Shown here: piece by piece, positions 9,401 through 16,650 of the stretch
Numbering within the stretch: position 1 is the first letter of the stretch
How the letters are laid out: each line of letters begins with the position of its first letter
Assembly (NCBI GenBank): GCA_003478355.1
Contig: QUFC01000007.1
Location: forward strand, 1 to 64,000
Reading direction: 5' to 3'
DNA from: Lachnospiraceae bacterium AM48-27BH
GTDB taxonomy: Bacteria; Bacillota; Clostridia; Lachnospirales; Lachnospiraceae
Length of the DNA: 64,000 bases
Made by a program: the position numbers and the translations under genes
The notes under the pieces: model-generated
Database searches by the model: none
What the model was told of the DNA's origin: nothing
What the model saw: only the letters and a program-made list of their open reading frames with translations

Positions 9401-9512
9401 TCCTTTAGGATGCTTTGAGAAGGCATTGGAGCTTACGCAAAGAAATTGGGAATCGAGTAAAATAACGCGAAAGTATCCACAATTTAGGAAATTCAATCAG
9501 GAGGATAAATGA
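6468..9512 (+). CDS. FdrA-YlbE (AllF-AllG-like) fused carbamoyltransferase subunits
   Basis: Residues 1-580 match FdrA, a protein related to succinyl-CoA synthetase alpha subunits: N-terminal VVKKNTYQDS, a GASGTG loop at 197-202, GPDCGT near 169, and VRSF...MAGGNK closing the domain. From about 587 it becomes YlbE (DUF1116): LLHAGPP, MTGPMQG, FIPCHHVHAVGPMGGITS, ITMGDEFHQRN, GIGQVGAGTVRAPL. E. coli encodes these as two proteins of 555 and 419 residues; here one frame covers both. E. coli genetics links the pair, with YlbF, to carbamoyl transfer between oxalurate and phosphate. The C-terminus is off: inserting one G at about 9432 restores ALEAYAKKLGIE with a stop at 9459-9461, so the last 27 or so residues as read are spurious. 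Confidence 0.85.
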   Translation: MLFTVVKKNTYQDSINLMLLTNRINTLEGVKQSQIMMATDANKDIYRNAGLLTAEAEAAAPGDMCIVVEADSEDIVDKVLEEVKAFLNDMSVKKEKQALTSVTTWDEALEQLPDANMALFSTPGEYTAPEIETALDKGLHVFSFSDNISLEDEIRLKKKAHDKGLLFMGPDCGTGIISGIPIAFTNVVKPGNIGIVGASGTGIQEVTAIIDRLGGGVIHAIGTGGRDLNAKVGAITVKDAIVGLEHHDPTDVIVVISKPPAKEVRDEVVALLQKCTKPVVAIFLGEKPENHEGKVYLAHTLEETARMAVDLANGDPIKDNYCDPIDYEVSRPLAADKTVKGLYSGGSLAAEAGMLIAEALNLGGLIKEEGYILKTGGYEVVDLGDDVYTQGKPHPMIDPEVRIKKILECAKDPQTGVILLDCMLGYGCHPDMAGALAPAIREAQEIAKADGRELYFVASVCGTRQDPQDYDRAVAELKECGVLVEESNARAIRLALKLKGIDYKENTRGHVEAAVDETPLPEPDEKIMELLNTKPRVINVGVRSFNDSIVAYNGTSVQFDWKPMAGGNKHFIHLINELNKRKEIDTMNQKVVERFKDAQPFLIDVVPAVSVIPELNGKVLLHAGPPIEYKDMTGPMQGSCIGAILFEHWCETEEEAKALLESGGVKFIPCHHVHAVGPMGGITSANMPVMVVENRLDGTRAYCIMNEGIGKVLRFGAYSKEVVDRLTWMQKVLGPVLGAAVRSKEGGINLNVIIAKAITMGDEFHQRNIAATLNFLKEVVPYIIALDWDREEIQQVVEFLANTDQFFLNVMMATGKSIADAARKLEEGCVVTAMTRNGRNFGIRISGMGDQWFTAPVNTPKGLYFTGFCEADGNPDIGDSAITETVGVGGMSMIAAPGVTRFVGAGGFEDALRVSNEMQQICITHNPNFVIPTWDFKGSPLGIDIRKVVATGITPLINTGIAHKVAGIGQVGAGTVRAPLGCFEKALELTQRNWESSKITRKYPQFRKFNQEDK

Positions 9513-10586
9513 ATGAAAAAGAGATTACTGGCACTTTCTATGGCGGTTGTCATGGCATTCGGCCTGACAGCATGTGGTGGAAGCAGCTCCGGCAATGCAG
9601 GAACAACAGCAGCAGCTGGCGGTTCTGGGACAACAGCGGCGGCAGCAGCTTCTGGAAAAACTTACAAGATCAAACTGCATCACGATCTGGCTGAGGATTC
9701 TTCCCAGCATGAAGGTCTTGTGAAATTTAAAGATCTGGTGGAAGAAAAGAGCGGCGGCGCTGTTCAGATCCAGATCTTCCCGAACAATACACTGGGTTCT
9801 GATGAGGAAGTTGCTGAGATGCTTCAGACTGGTTCTGTAGAAGCAGCCCTGATCCCAACTGCAAAGCTGTCTGGTTTCTATGCTCCATTACAGTTACTGG
9901 ATCTGCCATTCGTATTCCCGAACAGAGATGCCTGCTACGGTGCTCTGGATGACGCAGAGTTTAAGAGTATGTTACTGGATCCAATGGGAGATATTGGTTT
10001 CAAGGGCATCAACTTCTGGGAGTCCGGCTTCAAGCAGTTCACTGCTAATAAACCACTGCATACCCCAGATGATTTCAAGGGCGTAAACTTCCGTACCATG
10101 AGCTCCCCGCTGATCCTGGATCAGTTCAAGGCTCTGGGCGCGAACCCGACCCCAATCGATTTTGGTGAGACCTACAACGCACTGCAGAACGGTACGGTTG
10201 ACGGTGAGGAGAACCCATTGGTTTCTATCGTCAGCATGAAGTTCTATGAGGTTCAGAAGAACTGCACGATTTCCAACCACGCATATCTGGCATATGCACT
10301 GCTGTTCTCCAAGAGCTTCTGGGACACTCTTCCAGAGGATATCCAGAAGATCATTGATGACGCAGCAACCGAGGCAGTTCAGGAAGAGCGTCAGATGACT
10401 ATCGACCGTGAGGCTGGTTATATCGAGACCATCAAGGCTTCCGGCTGTGAAGTGAATGAGCTGACTGCTGATGAGATCGCAGCACTGACAGAGGTTATGA
10501 AACCAGTTCATGAGAAATATCGTGACGTTATCGGTTCTGATACCCTGGACAAGGCGTATGAGATCATTGACAAGTACAACAAATAA
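9513..10586 (+). CDS. dctP: TRAP transporter substrate-binding lipoprotein, DctP family
   Basis: A 357-residue extracytoplasmic receptor. It starts with a lipoprotein signal ending FGLTAC (Cys21), then a Ser/Ala/Thr linker, then a DctP fold (HHDLAEDSSQHEGL, VQIQIFPNNTLGSDEE, NGTVDGEENP). TRAP receptors bind organic acids and deliver them to a sodium-driven permease. GGAGG precedes the start by about 10 bases. Position after FdrA-YlbE suggests the ligand is a carboxylate that feeds carbamoyl transfer, for example a ureido acid; this is inference, and homology alone gives only 'organic anion'. Confidence 0.9.
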   Translation: MKKRLLALSMAVVMAFGLTACGGSSSGNAGTTAAAGGSGTTAAAAASGKTYKIKLHHDLAEDSSQHEGLVKFKDLVEEKSGGAVQIQIFPNNTLGSDEEVAEMLQTGSVEAALIPTAKLSGFYAPLQLLDLPFVFPNRDACYGALDDAEFKSMLLDPMGDIGFKGINFWESGFKQFTANKPLHTPDDFKGVNFRTMSSPLILDQFKALGANPTPIDFGETYNALQNGTVDGEENPLVSIVSMKFYEVQKNCTISNHAYLAYALLFSKSFWDTLPEDIQKIIDDAATEAVQEERQMTIDREAGYIETIKASGCEVNELTADEIAALTEVMKPVHEKYRDVIGSDTLDKAYEIIDKYNK

Positions 10587-10616
10587 GGTTTTAAGGTAAC
10601 TAAAGGAAAGAAAATT

Positions 10617-11117
10617 ATGCTGAAGAAAATTGATAAATGGGTTTCTTACGCAGAGAACGCCATGCTGGTGATCGGTATGTTAAGCACTACGTTCATTCTG
10701 TTTGCCAATGTTATCATGCGTTTCTGCTTTAAATCTGGCATTGTCTGGTCTAATGAGTACGCCAACTATGCCATCATCTGGATCGTCTGCGGTGGCTGCG
10801 GTGCCTGTGTCCGTTCCGATGCCCATATGAGGATCACCGCGATCCCGGATATGATCAAAAATGAAAAGGTAAAACAGGTGCTGGCGCTGATCGTTTACGT
10901 GATCTGCCTTGCATTCTCCGTTGTGATCCTGACCTCCGGCTCCCGTCTGGTCGGTTCCATGATGGCCAACAACCAGAAATCTGCAGCAATGCAGATTCCG
11001 CTGTGGTGGATCTATCTGTCCTTTCCGGTAGGCGGCGGAGTGATGACCTTCCGTTTCATCTTAAAATTAATTGATAGTGTGAAGGGACTGATCGGAAAAG
11101 GAGGCGCGCAGGCATGA
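10617..11117 (+). CDS. dctQ: TRAP transporter small permease, DctQ family
   Basis: A 166-residue membrane protein with four hydrophobic segments (about 15-40, 48-68, 88-110, 128-150) and the DctQ signature W-S-N-E-Y-A and R-S-D-A-H in the first half. It forms the small subunit that bridges receptor and DctM. Its last bases overlap the start of dctM by four nucleotides (ATGA), which indicates translational coupling. Confidence 0.88.
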   Translation: MLKKIDKWVSYAENAMLVIGMLSTTFILFANVIMRFCFKSGIVWSNEYANYAIIWIVCGGCGACVRSDAHMRITAIPDMIKNEKVKQVLALIVYVICLAFSVVILTSGSRLVGSMMANNQKSAAMQIPLWWIYLSFPVGGGVMTFRFILKLIDSVKGLIGKGGAQA

Positions 11118-12400
11118 CCGTATTCTTATTTGTATCATTATTAGTAATGCTGGCTGCCAGTGTCCCGATCTTCATCGCACTGTGCGGTTCTGTAACAGCA
11201 TCTTTCCTGCTGTTCAGTAATATGGATACTACCATTATCATCCAGAGAATGTTTGCCGGTATCAACAAGTTCTCCCTGATGAGTATCCCGTTATTCGTTC
11301 TCGCTGCAAACTTAATGAGCGAGGGTGGTATCTCCAAACGAATCATCAACCTGGCCAATGCGTTCGTAGGACATATCCCAGGCGGCTTAGGTATGACTGC
11401 CATTCTGGCAAGTATGTTCTTCGGTGCCATTTCCGGTTCTTCACCGGCAACTGTAGTTGCGATCGGAGCCCTGTTATACCCGGCGATGATCGAGAAGGGT
11501 TATAGCAAGGAGTTCTCCGCAGGTGTCATCACCGCGGCAGGCTCTCTGGGTATCATCATCCCACCTTCTGTAAACATGATCGTTTACGGAACTGTAACCG
11601 GCGCTTCTGTTGGAGCCCTGTTTATGTCCGGTTTCGGCGCAGGTATCGTATACGGACTCAGCTTTGTGGTATATACCTTTTTCTACGCAAAACGTCATCC
11701 GGAGATCCAGCGTGAGACCAGAAAGACCTGGGGCGAGCGTCTGGTTGCCATCAAAGAATCCATCTGGGGCATGGGCGTTCCGATCATTATCCTGGGCGGT
11801 ATCTACGGCGGCGTGTTTACTCCAACCGAGGCAGCGGCAGTTGCAGCTGTTTACTCCATCGTTGTTTCCCTGTTTGTTTATCGGGAGCTGAATTTCAAGG
11901 GATTTATCAACTGTGTCCTGAAATCTGCGGAGACCACCATTCAGGTCATGATCCTGTTAGCAGCAGCTTCCGTATTCGCATTTATCCTGACATCTGAGGG
12001 AATCACAGTAGCGATCGCTGATGCAGTATTAGGTGTTTCCAGTAAGAAAGCAGTCATCCTGCTGATGATGAACATTATTCTTCTGATCGGCGGTATGTTC
12101 ATGGATGGCGCTTCTTTAACTACGATTCTTGGACCGTTATTCCTGCCGATCGCACAGTCGGCAGGTATCGATATCGTTCATTTAGGTATCGTTATGGTTG
12201 TAAACGCAGCCATCGGTATGTTTACACCTCCTTTTGGTCTGAACCTGTTCGTTGCAGCAAGTATCACCAAGCAGCCGATGTTAAAGGTTGCCAAGGGAGC
12301 AATGCCATTTATCCTTATGTCCCTGATCGCTCTGCTGATCATTACATATGTGCCTGAGATCAGCCTGTGGCTGCCGCATATGATTTACGGCCAGTGGTAA
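11114..12400 (+). CDS. dctM: TRAP transporter large permease, DctM family
   Basis: A 428-residue, roughly 11-12-segment membrane transporter carrying the sodium/substrate path of the TRAP system. Typical landmarks are SIPLFVLAANLMSEGGI near 55, GAISGSSPATVVAIG near 105, PPSVNMIVYG near 145 and FTPPFGLNLFV near 375. It forms the complete dctPQM set with the two preceding genes. Full length and apparently intact. Confidence 0.92.
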   Translation: MTVFLFVSLLVMLAASVPIFIALCGSVTASFLLFSNMDTTIIIQRMFAGINKFSLMSIPLFVLAANLMSEGGISKRIINLANAFVGHIPGGLGMTAILASMFFGAISGSSPATVVAIGALLYPAMIEKGYSKEFSAGVITAAGSLGIIIPPSVNMIVYGTVTGASVGALFMSGFGAGIVYGLSFVVYTFFYAKRHPEIQRETRKTWGERLVAIKESIWGMGVPIIILGGIYGGVFTPTEAAAVAAVYSIVVSLFVYRELNFKGFINCVLKSAETTIQVMILLAAASVFAFILTSEGITVAIADAVLGVSSKKAVILLMMNIILLIGGMFMDGASLTTILGPLFLPIAQSAGIDIVHLGIVMVVNAAIGMFTPPFGLNLFVAASITKQPMLKVAKGAMPFILMSLIALLIITYVPEISLWLPHMIYGQW

Positions 12401-12419
12401 AAGAAAGGATTTATTCATT

Positions 12420-14033
12420 ATGACATTACCAGTAACGATATTTACCTGGATCATGGCGGTTCTGCCGATCCTGGTTCTGCTGGTACTGATGGTGAAGTTG
12501 CAGATGGGAGCTGTGAAGGCAGCTCCCATTGGTTTATGTGTATCCGCTGTCAGTGCCCTGATTGTATACAAAGCCTCCATTCCCCATGTGTTCATGGAGA
12601 TGCTAAAGGGTGTCTGGAGCGCTCTTCCGATCCTGATCGTAGTCTGGACGGCCATCCTGTTATATGAAGTGGTCAATGAAGCCAAAGCATTCCAGGTGTT
12701 TCGAAAGAGCATGGGCAAAGTAACTCAGAACGAGTTATTGCAGATTATGCTGCTTGCATGGGTATTTACCAGCTTTTTACAGGGAATCACCGGCTTTGGC
12801 GTGCCGGTGGCGGTTGGCGCACCACTGCTTATTGGGATCGGTATGCGTCCCTTCTGGGCTGTGATCATTCCGCTGCTTGCCCACACCTGGGGCAACACCT
12901 ATGGAACCTTAGGTGCGGCATGGGACTCCCTGGCGATCCAGGCCAACATGGTGGACAATGTGGCCATGTTGAATGCCACGTCCCTGTGGGCAACGGCTTT
13001 TATCTGGATCTGGAACTTTACCAGCGGCATGATGCTGTGCTGGTTCTACGGTAAAGGAAAGGCTCTGAAAAAGGGATTTCCTGCAGTTCTGGTGATCTCC
13101 ACCATTCACGGCGGCGGGCAGATGCTGGTAAGCCAGTTTAACGCAACTCTGGCCTGCTTTGTACCGACGGTTGTTGCCATCGGCGCTATCGTGGTCCTGG
13201 GACGTACCCCGTGGTATAAAGATCCATGGCGTGTGGAGGAGAGTCCGGTGATGGACCGCAGCGCCGGTTCTGCCGAGGAAGAGGACGCACCGGAAGATAT
13301 GTCAGTGCTGCAGGCTTTCCTTCCGTATATTGTGCTGACCATTTTGACATTAGTGATCTTATTGGTCAGACCAATTAAAGAGTTCTTAGGCCAGGTGAAA
13401 CTGGGCTTTGCCTTCCCTGGGATGGTGACGGGATACGGTTACGAAGATCCGGCTGCAGATCCATTTTCTCCGCTGGCCATCTTTACCCATGCGGGAATGT
13501 TCCTGTTAGTATCCGCCATCTTCGGTTTCTTCTATTTCAAGAGCAAAGGCTGGCTTCATGAGGACAGCGGCGCGATGATCGGCCGCAGAACCGTGAAAAA
13601 GACCATCCCTTCTTCGATTTCTGTGATCTGCTTCATCGCCATGAGCAAGGTCATGGGAGGAACCGGACAGACCACCGTGATGGCCCAGGGAATCGCAGGC
13701 GTTATGGGCGAGGCTTATGTGGCGCTTTCCCCGATCGTGGGACTCCTGGGCTCCTTTATGACCAGCTCCAACATGGCTTCCAACATCCTGTTTGGCAGCT
13801 TCCAGCTTGCTACTGCTAACTTCTTAGGCTTAAATCCAGCCCCAGTTCTTGGCGCACAGACTGCAGGAGGAGCGATCGGAGCCGCTATCTGCCCTGGAAA
13901 CATCGTTCTTGGCTGTACGACCGCCGGAATCATGGGACAGGAGGGTAAGGTGCTTCAGAAGGTTCTTCCGATCACGTTGGCAGCAGCGGCGATCGTGGGC
14001 GTGATCATGTATGTGGCGTGTATTTTGTTGTAG
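12420..14033 (+). CDS. LctP-family permease (L-lactate permease family)
   Basis: A 537-residue polytopic membrane protein of the lactate permease family; family members are about 530-560 residues. Conserved stretches include FLQGITGFGVPVAVGAPLLI near 120, PLLAHTWGNTYGTLG near 150, FMTSSNMASNILFGSFQ near 445 and the closing GGAIGAAICPGNIVLGCTTAGI. It starts 19 bases after dctM, so it belongs to the same operon. Lactate and oxamate are close structural analogues. In this context I infer export of a carbamoyl-transfer product such as oxamate, or uptake of glycolate or lactate, rather than a role in lactate metabolism. Confidence 0.85.
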   Translation: MTLPVTIFTWIMAVLPILVLLVLMVKLQMGAVKAAPIGLCVSAVSALIVYKASIPHVFMEMLKGVWSALPILIVVWTAILLYEVVNEAKAFQVFRKSMGKVTQNELLQIMLLAWVFTSFLQGITGFGVPVAVGAPLLIGIGMRPFWAVIIPLLAHTWGNTYGTLGAAWDSLAIQANMVDNVAMLNATSLWATAFIWIWNFTSGMMLCWFYGKGKALKKGFPAVLVISTIHGGGQMLVSQFNATLACFVPTVVAIGAIVVLGRTPWYKDPWRVEESPVMDRSAGSAEEEDAPEDMSVLQAFLPYIVLTILTLVILLVRPIKEFLGQVKLGFAFPGMVTGYGYEDPAADPFSPLAIFTHAGMFLLVSAIFGFFYFKSKGWLHEDSGAMIGRRTVKKTIPSSISVICFIAMSKVMGGTGQTTVMAQGIAGVMGEAYVALSPIVGLLGSFMTSSNMASNILFGSFQLATANFLGLNPAPVLGAQTAGGAIGAAICPGNIVLGCTTAGIMGQEGKVLQKVLPITLAAAAIVGVIMYVACILL

Positions 14034-14100
14034 GATCGATCTAATCAAAAATCCGGAGATGGAAGAGTACAAAATTCCGTTGCCGGGCGAAAATAGACGA

Positions 14101-14142
14101 TGGGTACAGAAGATAGGAAATATATCTTTTGTACCCATTTTT
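14101..14142 (+). terminator. intrinsic terminator after the TRAP/LctP operon
   Basis: TGGGTACAGAAGATA pairs with TATCTTTTGTACCCA around a short loop and is followed by TTTTTGT, about 65 bases after the LctP-family stop. Confidence 0.75.
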
Positions 14143-14199
14143 GTGTCATAAGAAACTTCATCCTATGACACAAAAACGCTCCGCTGGATACGCACTCAC
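14143..14199. repeat. dispersed hairpin repeat, copy 1
   Basis: GTGTCATAAGAAACTTCATC followed by CTATGACAC forms a hairpin, then AAAAACGCTCCGCTGGAT and CGCACTC. Near-identical copies lie at 47868-47931 and 47995-48053. Confidence 0.7.
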
Positions 14200-14249
14200 A
14201 GGAAGCGCTTCCACCATTTGCAAAACAGCCCCGTATGTAGTAAAATAAT

Positions 14250-14274
14250 GATAACTGTAAACAGGGCAGTTATC
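14250..14274 (+). promoter_or_regulatory. hairpin in the queT leader
   Basis: GATAACTG and CAGTTATC form a perfect 8-bp stem with a 9-base loop, 28 bases before the queT start. A preQ1 riboswitch would be expected for this gene family, but the conserved preQ1 core was not recognised, so this is only a possible leader structure. Confidence 0.35.
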
Positions 14275-14301
14275 AAAGAAACACAAAGGAGTTTTAGGAA
14301 A

Positions 14302-14814
14302 ATGAAACAGAAAAAAACATTTACTGCGTATTTCATGGTCCATGGGGCGGTGATCGCAGCGATTTATGTGGTGCTGACCATATTGTTTGCGCCGATCAGT
14401 TTTGGCCCGGTGCAGTTTAGGATCTCGGAGGCGCTGTGTGTGCTGCCATATTTCACACCGGCGGCGGTGCCAGGGGTATTTTTAGGGTGTCTGCTGTCCA
14501 ATCTGTTATGCGGAGCGGCGGCTCTGGACGTGGTCTTCGGAAGCCTGGCGACTCTGATCGGAGCAGTTGGATCTTATGTCCTTAGAGATCACAAATGGGC
14601 GGTATGTGTGCCCCCGATCCTTTCTAATACCATTATCATTCCGTGGGTGCTTCGTTACGCCTATGGTTCTGAGGACATGATCCTCTTTGCCATGGTGACG
14701 GTGGGAATCGGAGAGGTGCTGGCGATCGGTGTTCTGGGCAATGGCCTGCGGGCGGTCCTGGAGCATTATCGTTATATTTTATTTGACCGGAAAGCGAATT
14801 TCACGGAGAAATAG
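14302..14814 (+). CDS. queT: QueT transporter family protein (ECF S component)
   Basis: A 170-residue membrane protein with about five or six hydrophobic segments. It matches the QueT family of substrate-binding subunits of energy-coupling-factor transporters, implicated in uptake of a queuosine precursor. Typical motifs are FAPISFGPVQFRISEALCVL near 30 and PAAVPGVFLGCLLSNLLCGA. It relies on a shared ECF ATPase/EcfT module that is not in this window. The start at 14302 follows AGGAGT/TAGGA; the open frame extends upstream, but that part is not conserved in character. Confidence 0.85.
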   Translation: MKQKKTFTAYFMVHGAVIAAIYVVLTILFAPISFGPVQFRISEALCVLPYFTPAAVPGVFLGCLLSNLLCGAAALDVVFGSLATLIGAVGSYVLRDHKWAVCVPPILSNTIIIPWVLRYAYGSEDMILFAMVTVGIGEVLAIGVLGNGLRAVLEHYRYILFDRKANFTEK

Positions 14815-14826
14815 GTCTGTCTGGAA

Positions 14827-14855
14827 TTGACATTTTACCGAAAAAGAAGTACAAG
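14827..14855 (+). promoter_or_regulatory. probable promoter of murC
   Basis: A perfect TTGACA -35 box (14827-14832), a 17-base spacer and the weaker -10 TACAAG (14850-14855), about 94 bases before murC. Confidence 0.5.
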
Positions 14856-14948
14856 TAAGTGAATGCTGGAAGACCAGCGCAGCAGCAGGATCAAAAGCCG
14901 GGCGGTGGAACATTGCCTGCATGAAAAAATAAAAGGGTGGATAACAGT

Positions 14949-16327
14949 ATGTATCAGATAGATTTTAACAAACCAGAGCATGTGCATTTTATAGGGATTG
15001 GTGGCATCAGCATGAGCGGTCTGGCAGAGATTTTGATGGACGAGGGATTTACAGTGTCCGGTTCTGATGCCCATAAGTCAGAGTTGACAGAGCATTTGGA
15101 GGCTAAGGGAGCGAAGATTTTCTATGGTCAGAAAGCGGAGAATATCATCGATGGCATCCATGTGGTGGTCTACACTGCAGCAGTACACCCGGATAACCCG
15201 GAGTTTGCGGCAGCAGTGGAAAAAGGGCTCCCGATTCTCACCAGGGCAGAGTTACTGGGTCAGATGATGAAGAATTACCAGTATGCAGTGGGTATCTCCG
15301 GAACCCATGGCAAGACCACGACCACATCCATGGTTACAGAGATTTTACTGGCGGCAGACGCAGACCCGACGATTTCCGTAGGCGGTATCTTAAATTCCAT
15401 TGGAGGAAACATCCGGGTAGGCGGTTCGGAGCTTTTCGTGACAGAAGCCTGCGAGTATACCAACAGCTTTTTATCCTTCTTCCCGAACCGGGAAGTGATC
15501 TTGAATATTGAGGCGGATCACCTGGATTTCTTTAAAGATATTGATGATATCCGTCATTCCTTCCGCCTGTTTGCCCAGAAGCTTCCGAAGGATGGATTAT
15601 TAGTTATCAACAGTGACATCGACCGTTATGAGGAAATTGTGGATGGACTGGAATGCCGGATCGTTACCTGTGGAAAACGAATCGACAGCAATTACCGGGC
15701 GGAAGACATCACTTACGACCATTTTGCCAGAGCAGCCTTCCGCCTGATGATCGATGGACAGGATGCCGGGGAGATCACCCTGGGCGTACCTGGAGAGCAT
15801 AATGTATACAATGCGCTGGCAGCCATTGCCTTATGCCGGGATCTGGGAATTGATATGGAGCATATCCGCGCAGGACTTAAGAAGTTTACGGGAACCAACC
15901 GCCGTTTTGAGAAAAAGGGCGAGATCGGCGGCGTGACCATCATCGATGATTATGCCCATCATCCACAGGAGATCGCAGCAACACTGGCGGCGGCAAAGAA
16001 TTATCCACATAAGAAGCTGTGGTGCGTATTCCAGCCGCATACCTACACCAGAACCAAGGCGTTCTTAGACCAGTTTGCCCAGGCGCTTTCCGTAGCAGAC
16101 GAGGTGGTGCTGGCAGATATTTACGCAGCCAGAGAGACCGATACCTTAGGCATCAGTTCTGCGGATATTGCGGAGCGGATCGAGAAACTGGGTACGAAAG
16201 CCACTATTTCAAGAGCTTTGATGAGATCGAAACATTTTTATTAGAAAATTGTATGCACGGCGACCTGTTGATAACTATGGGGGCCGGAGATATAGTAAAA
16301 GTGGGCGAAAACCTGCTTGGCGAGTAA
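14949..16327 (+). CDS. murC: UDP-N-acetylmuramate-L-alanine ligase (frameshifted as read)
   Basis: MurC adds L-alanine to UDP-MurNAc in peptidoglycan synthesis. Visible are the N-terminal Rossmann loop FIGIGGISMSGLAEIL, the ATP site GISGTHGKTTTTSM near 118, EADHLDFFKD, and the C-terminal DDYAHHPQEI and FQPHTYTRT. As read, the frame stops at 16244 after nonsense residues. Adding one C in the CC run at 16201-16202 restores A-H-Y-F-K-S-F-D-E-I, and the gene ends at 16327 with GDIVKVGENLLGE, giving about 459 residues, the usual length. MurC is essential, so this is probably a sequence error. The ATG at 14949 has AAAGGGTGG 8 bases upstream. Confidence 0.9.
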
Positions 16328-16328
16328 G

Positions 16329-16510
16329 TTATCCACATTATCCACATAGTTTTCAACAATTTCCGTTGATAAACTATGTGGATTCTTTTATTTACATAAA
16401 ATAAATTCTCACAATTTCAAATCCCTTGTATTTAAAGGAAAATCTACCATTTTCGACGGTTTTCCCGTGGATAAAGGACGCCAGAATCCACATTATCCAC
16501 ATTATCCACA
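16329..16510 (+). promoter_or_regulatory. cluster of tandem DnaA boxes
   Basis: Four perfect TTATCCACA nonamers occur as two directly abutting pairs: 16329-16337 with 16338-16346, and 16493-16501 with 16502-16510. A one-mismatch AATCCACA unit (16484-16492) abuts the second pair, making a 9-bp-period triplet, and a reversed box (GTGGATAAA, 16468-16476) lies between. The cluster precedes dnaD and dnaC, so it may be a DnaA-controlled promoter region or a DnaA-titration site. No dnaA or dnaN gene is present, which argues against the chromosomal origin. Confidence 0.75.
16331..16392 (+). terminator. murC terminator built from DnaA-box sequence
   Basis: ATCCACATAGTTT and AAACTATGTGGAT are 13-base inverted arms, with a small inner CAAC/GTTG stem, followed by TCTTTTATTT. 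The left arm includes the end of the second DnaA box. Confidence 0.65.
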
Positions 16511-16650
16511 ATCAGCCGGTGGACAAATTCCATCTATTTTCTTTTGGAAAAACGTGTGATATGATAATGCTAGGACACCAGGCGCTGTGGGCAGCGCATG
16601 GACTGTAACGAAGGAAGCAGCCGTGGAGAGGGACAGGGTGAGTTTTAGAT

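Noticed and set aside
14200..14301. preQ1 riboswitch before queT
   Set aside because: Only a simple 8-bp hairpin was found; the conserved preQ1 aptamer sequence was not recognised.
16329..16510. Chromosomal replication origin
   Set aside because: DnaA boxes are present, but dnaA, dnaN, rpmH or parAB are not; a regulatory or titration cluster is the safer reading.
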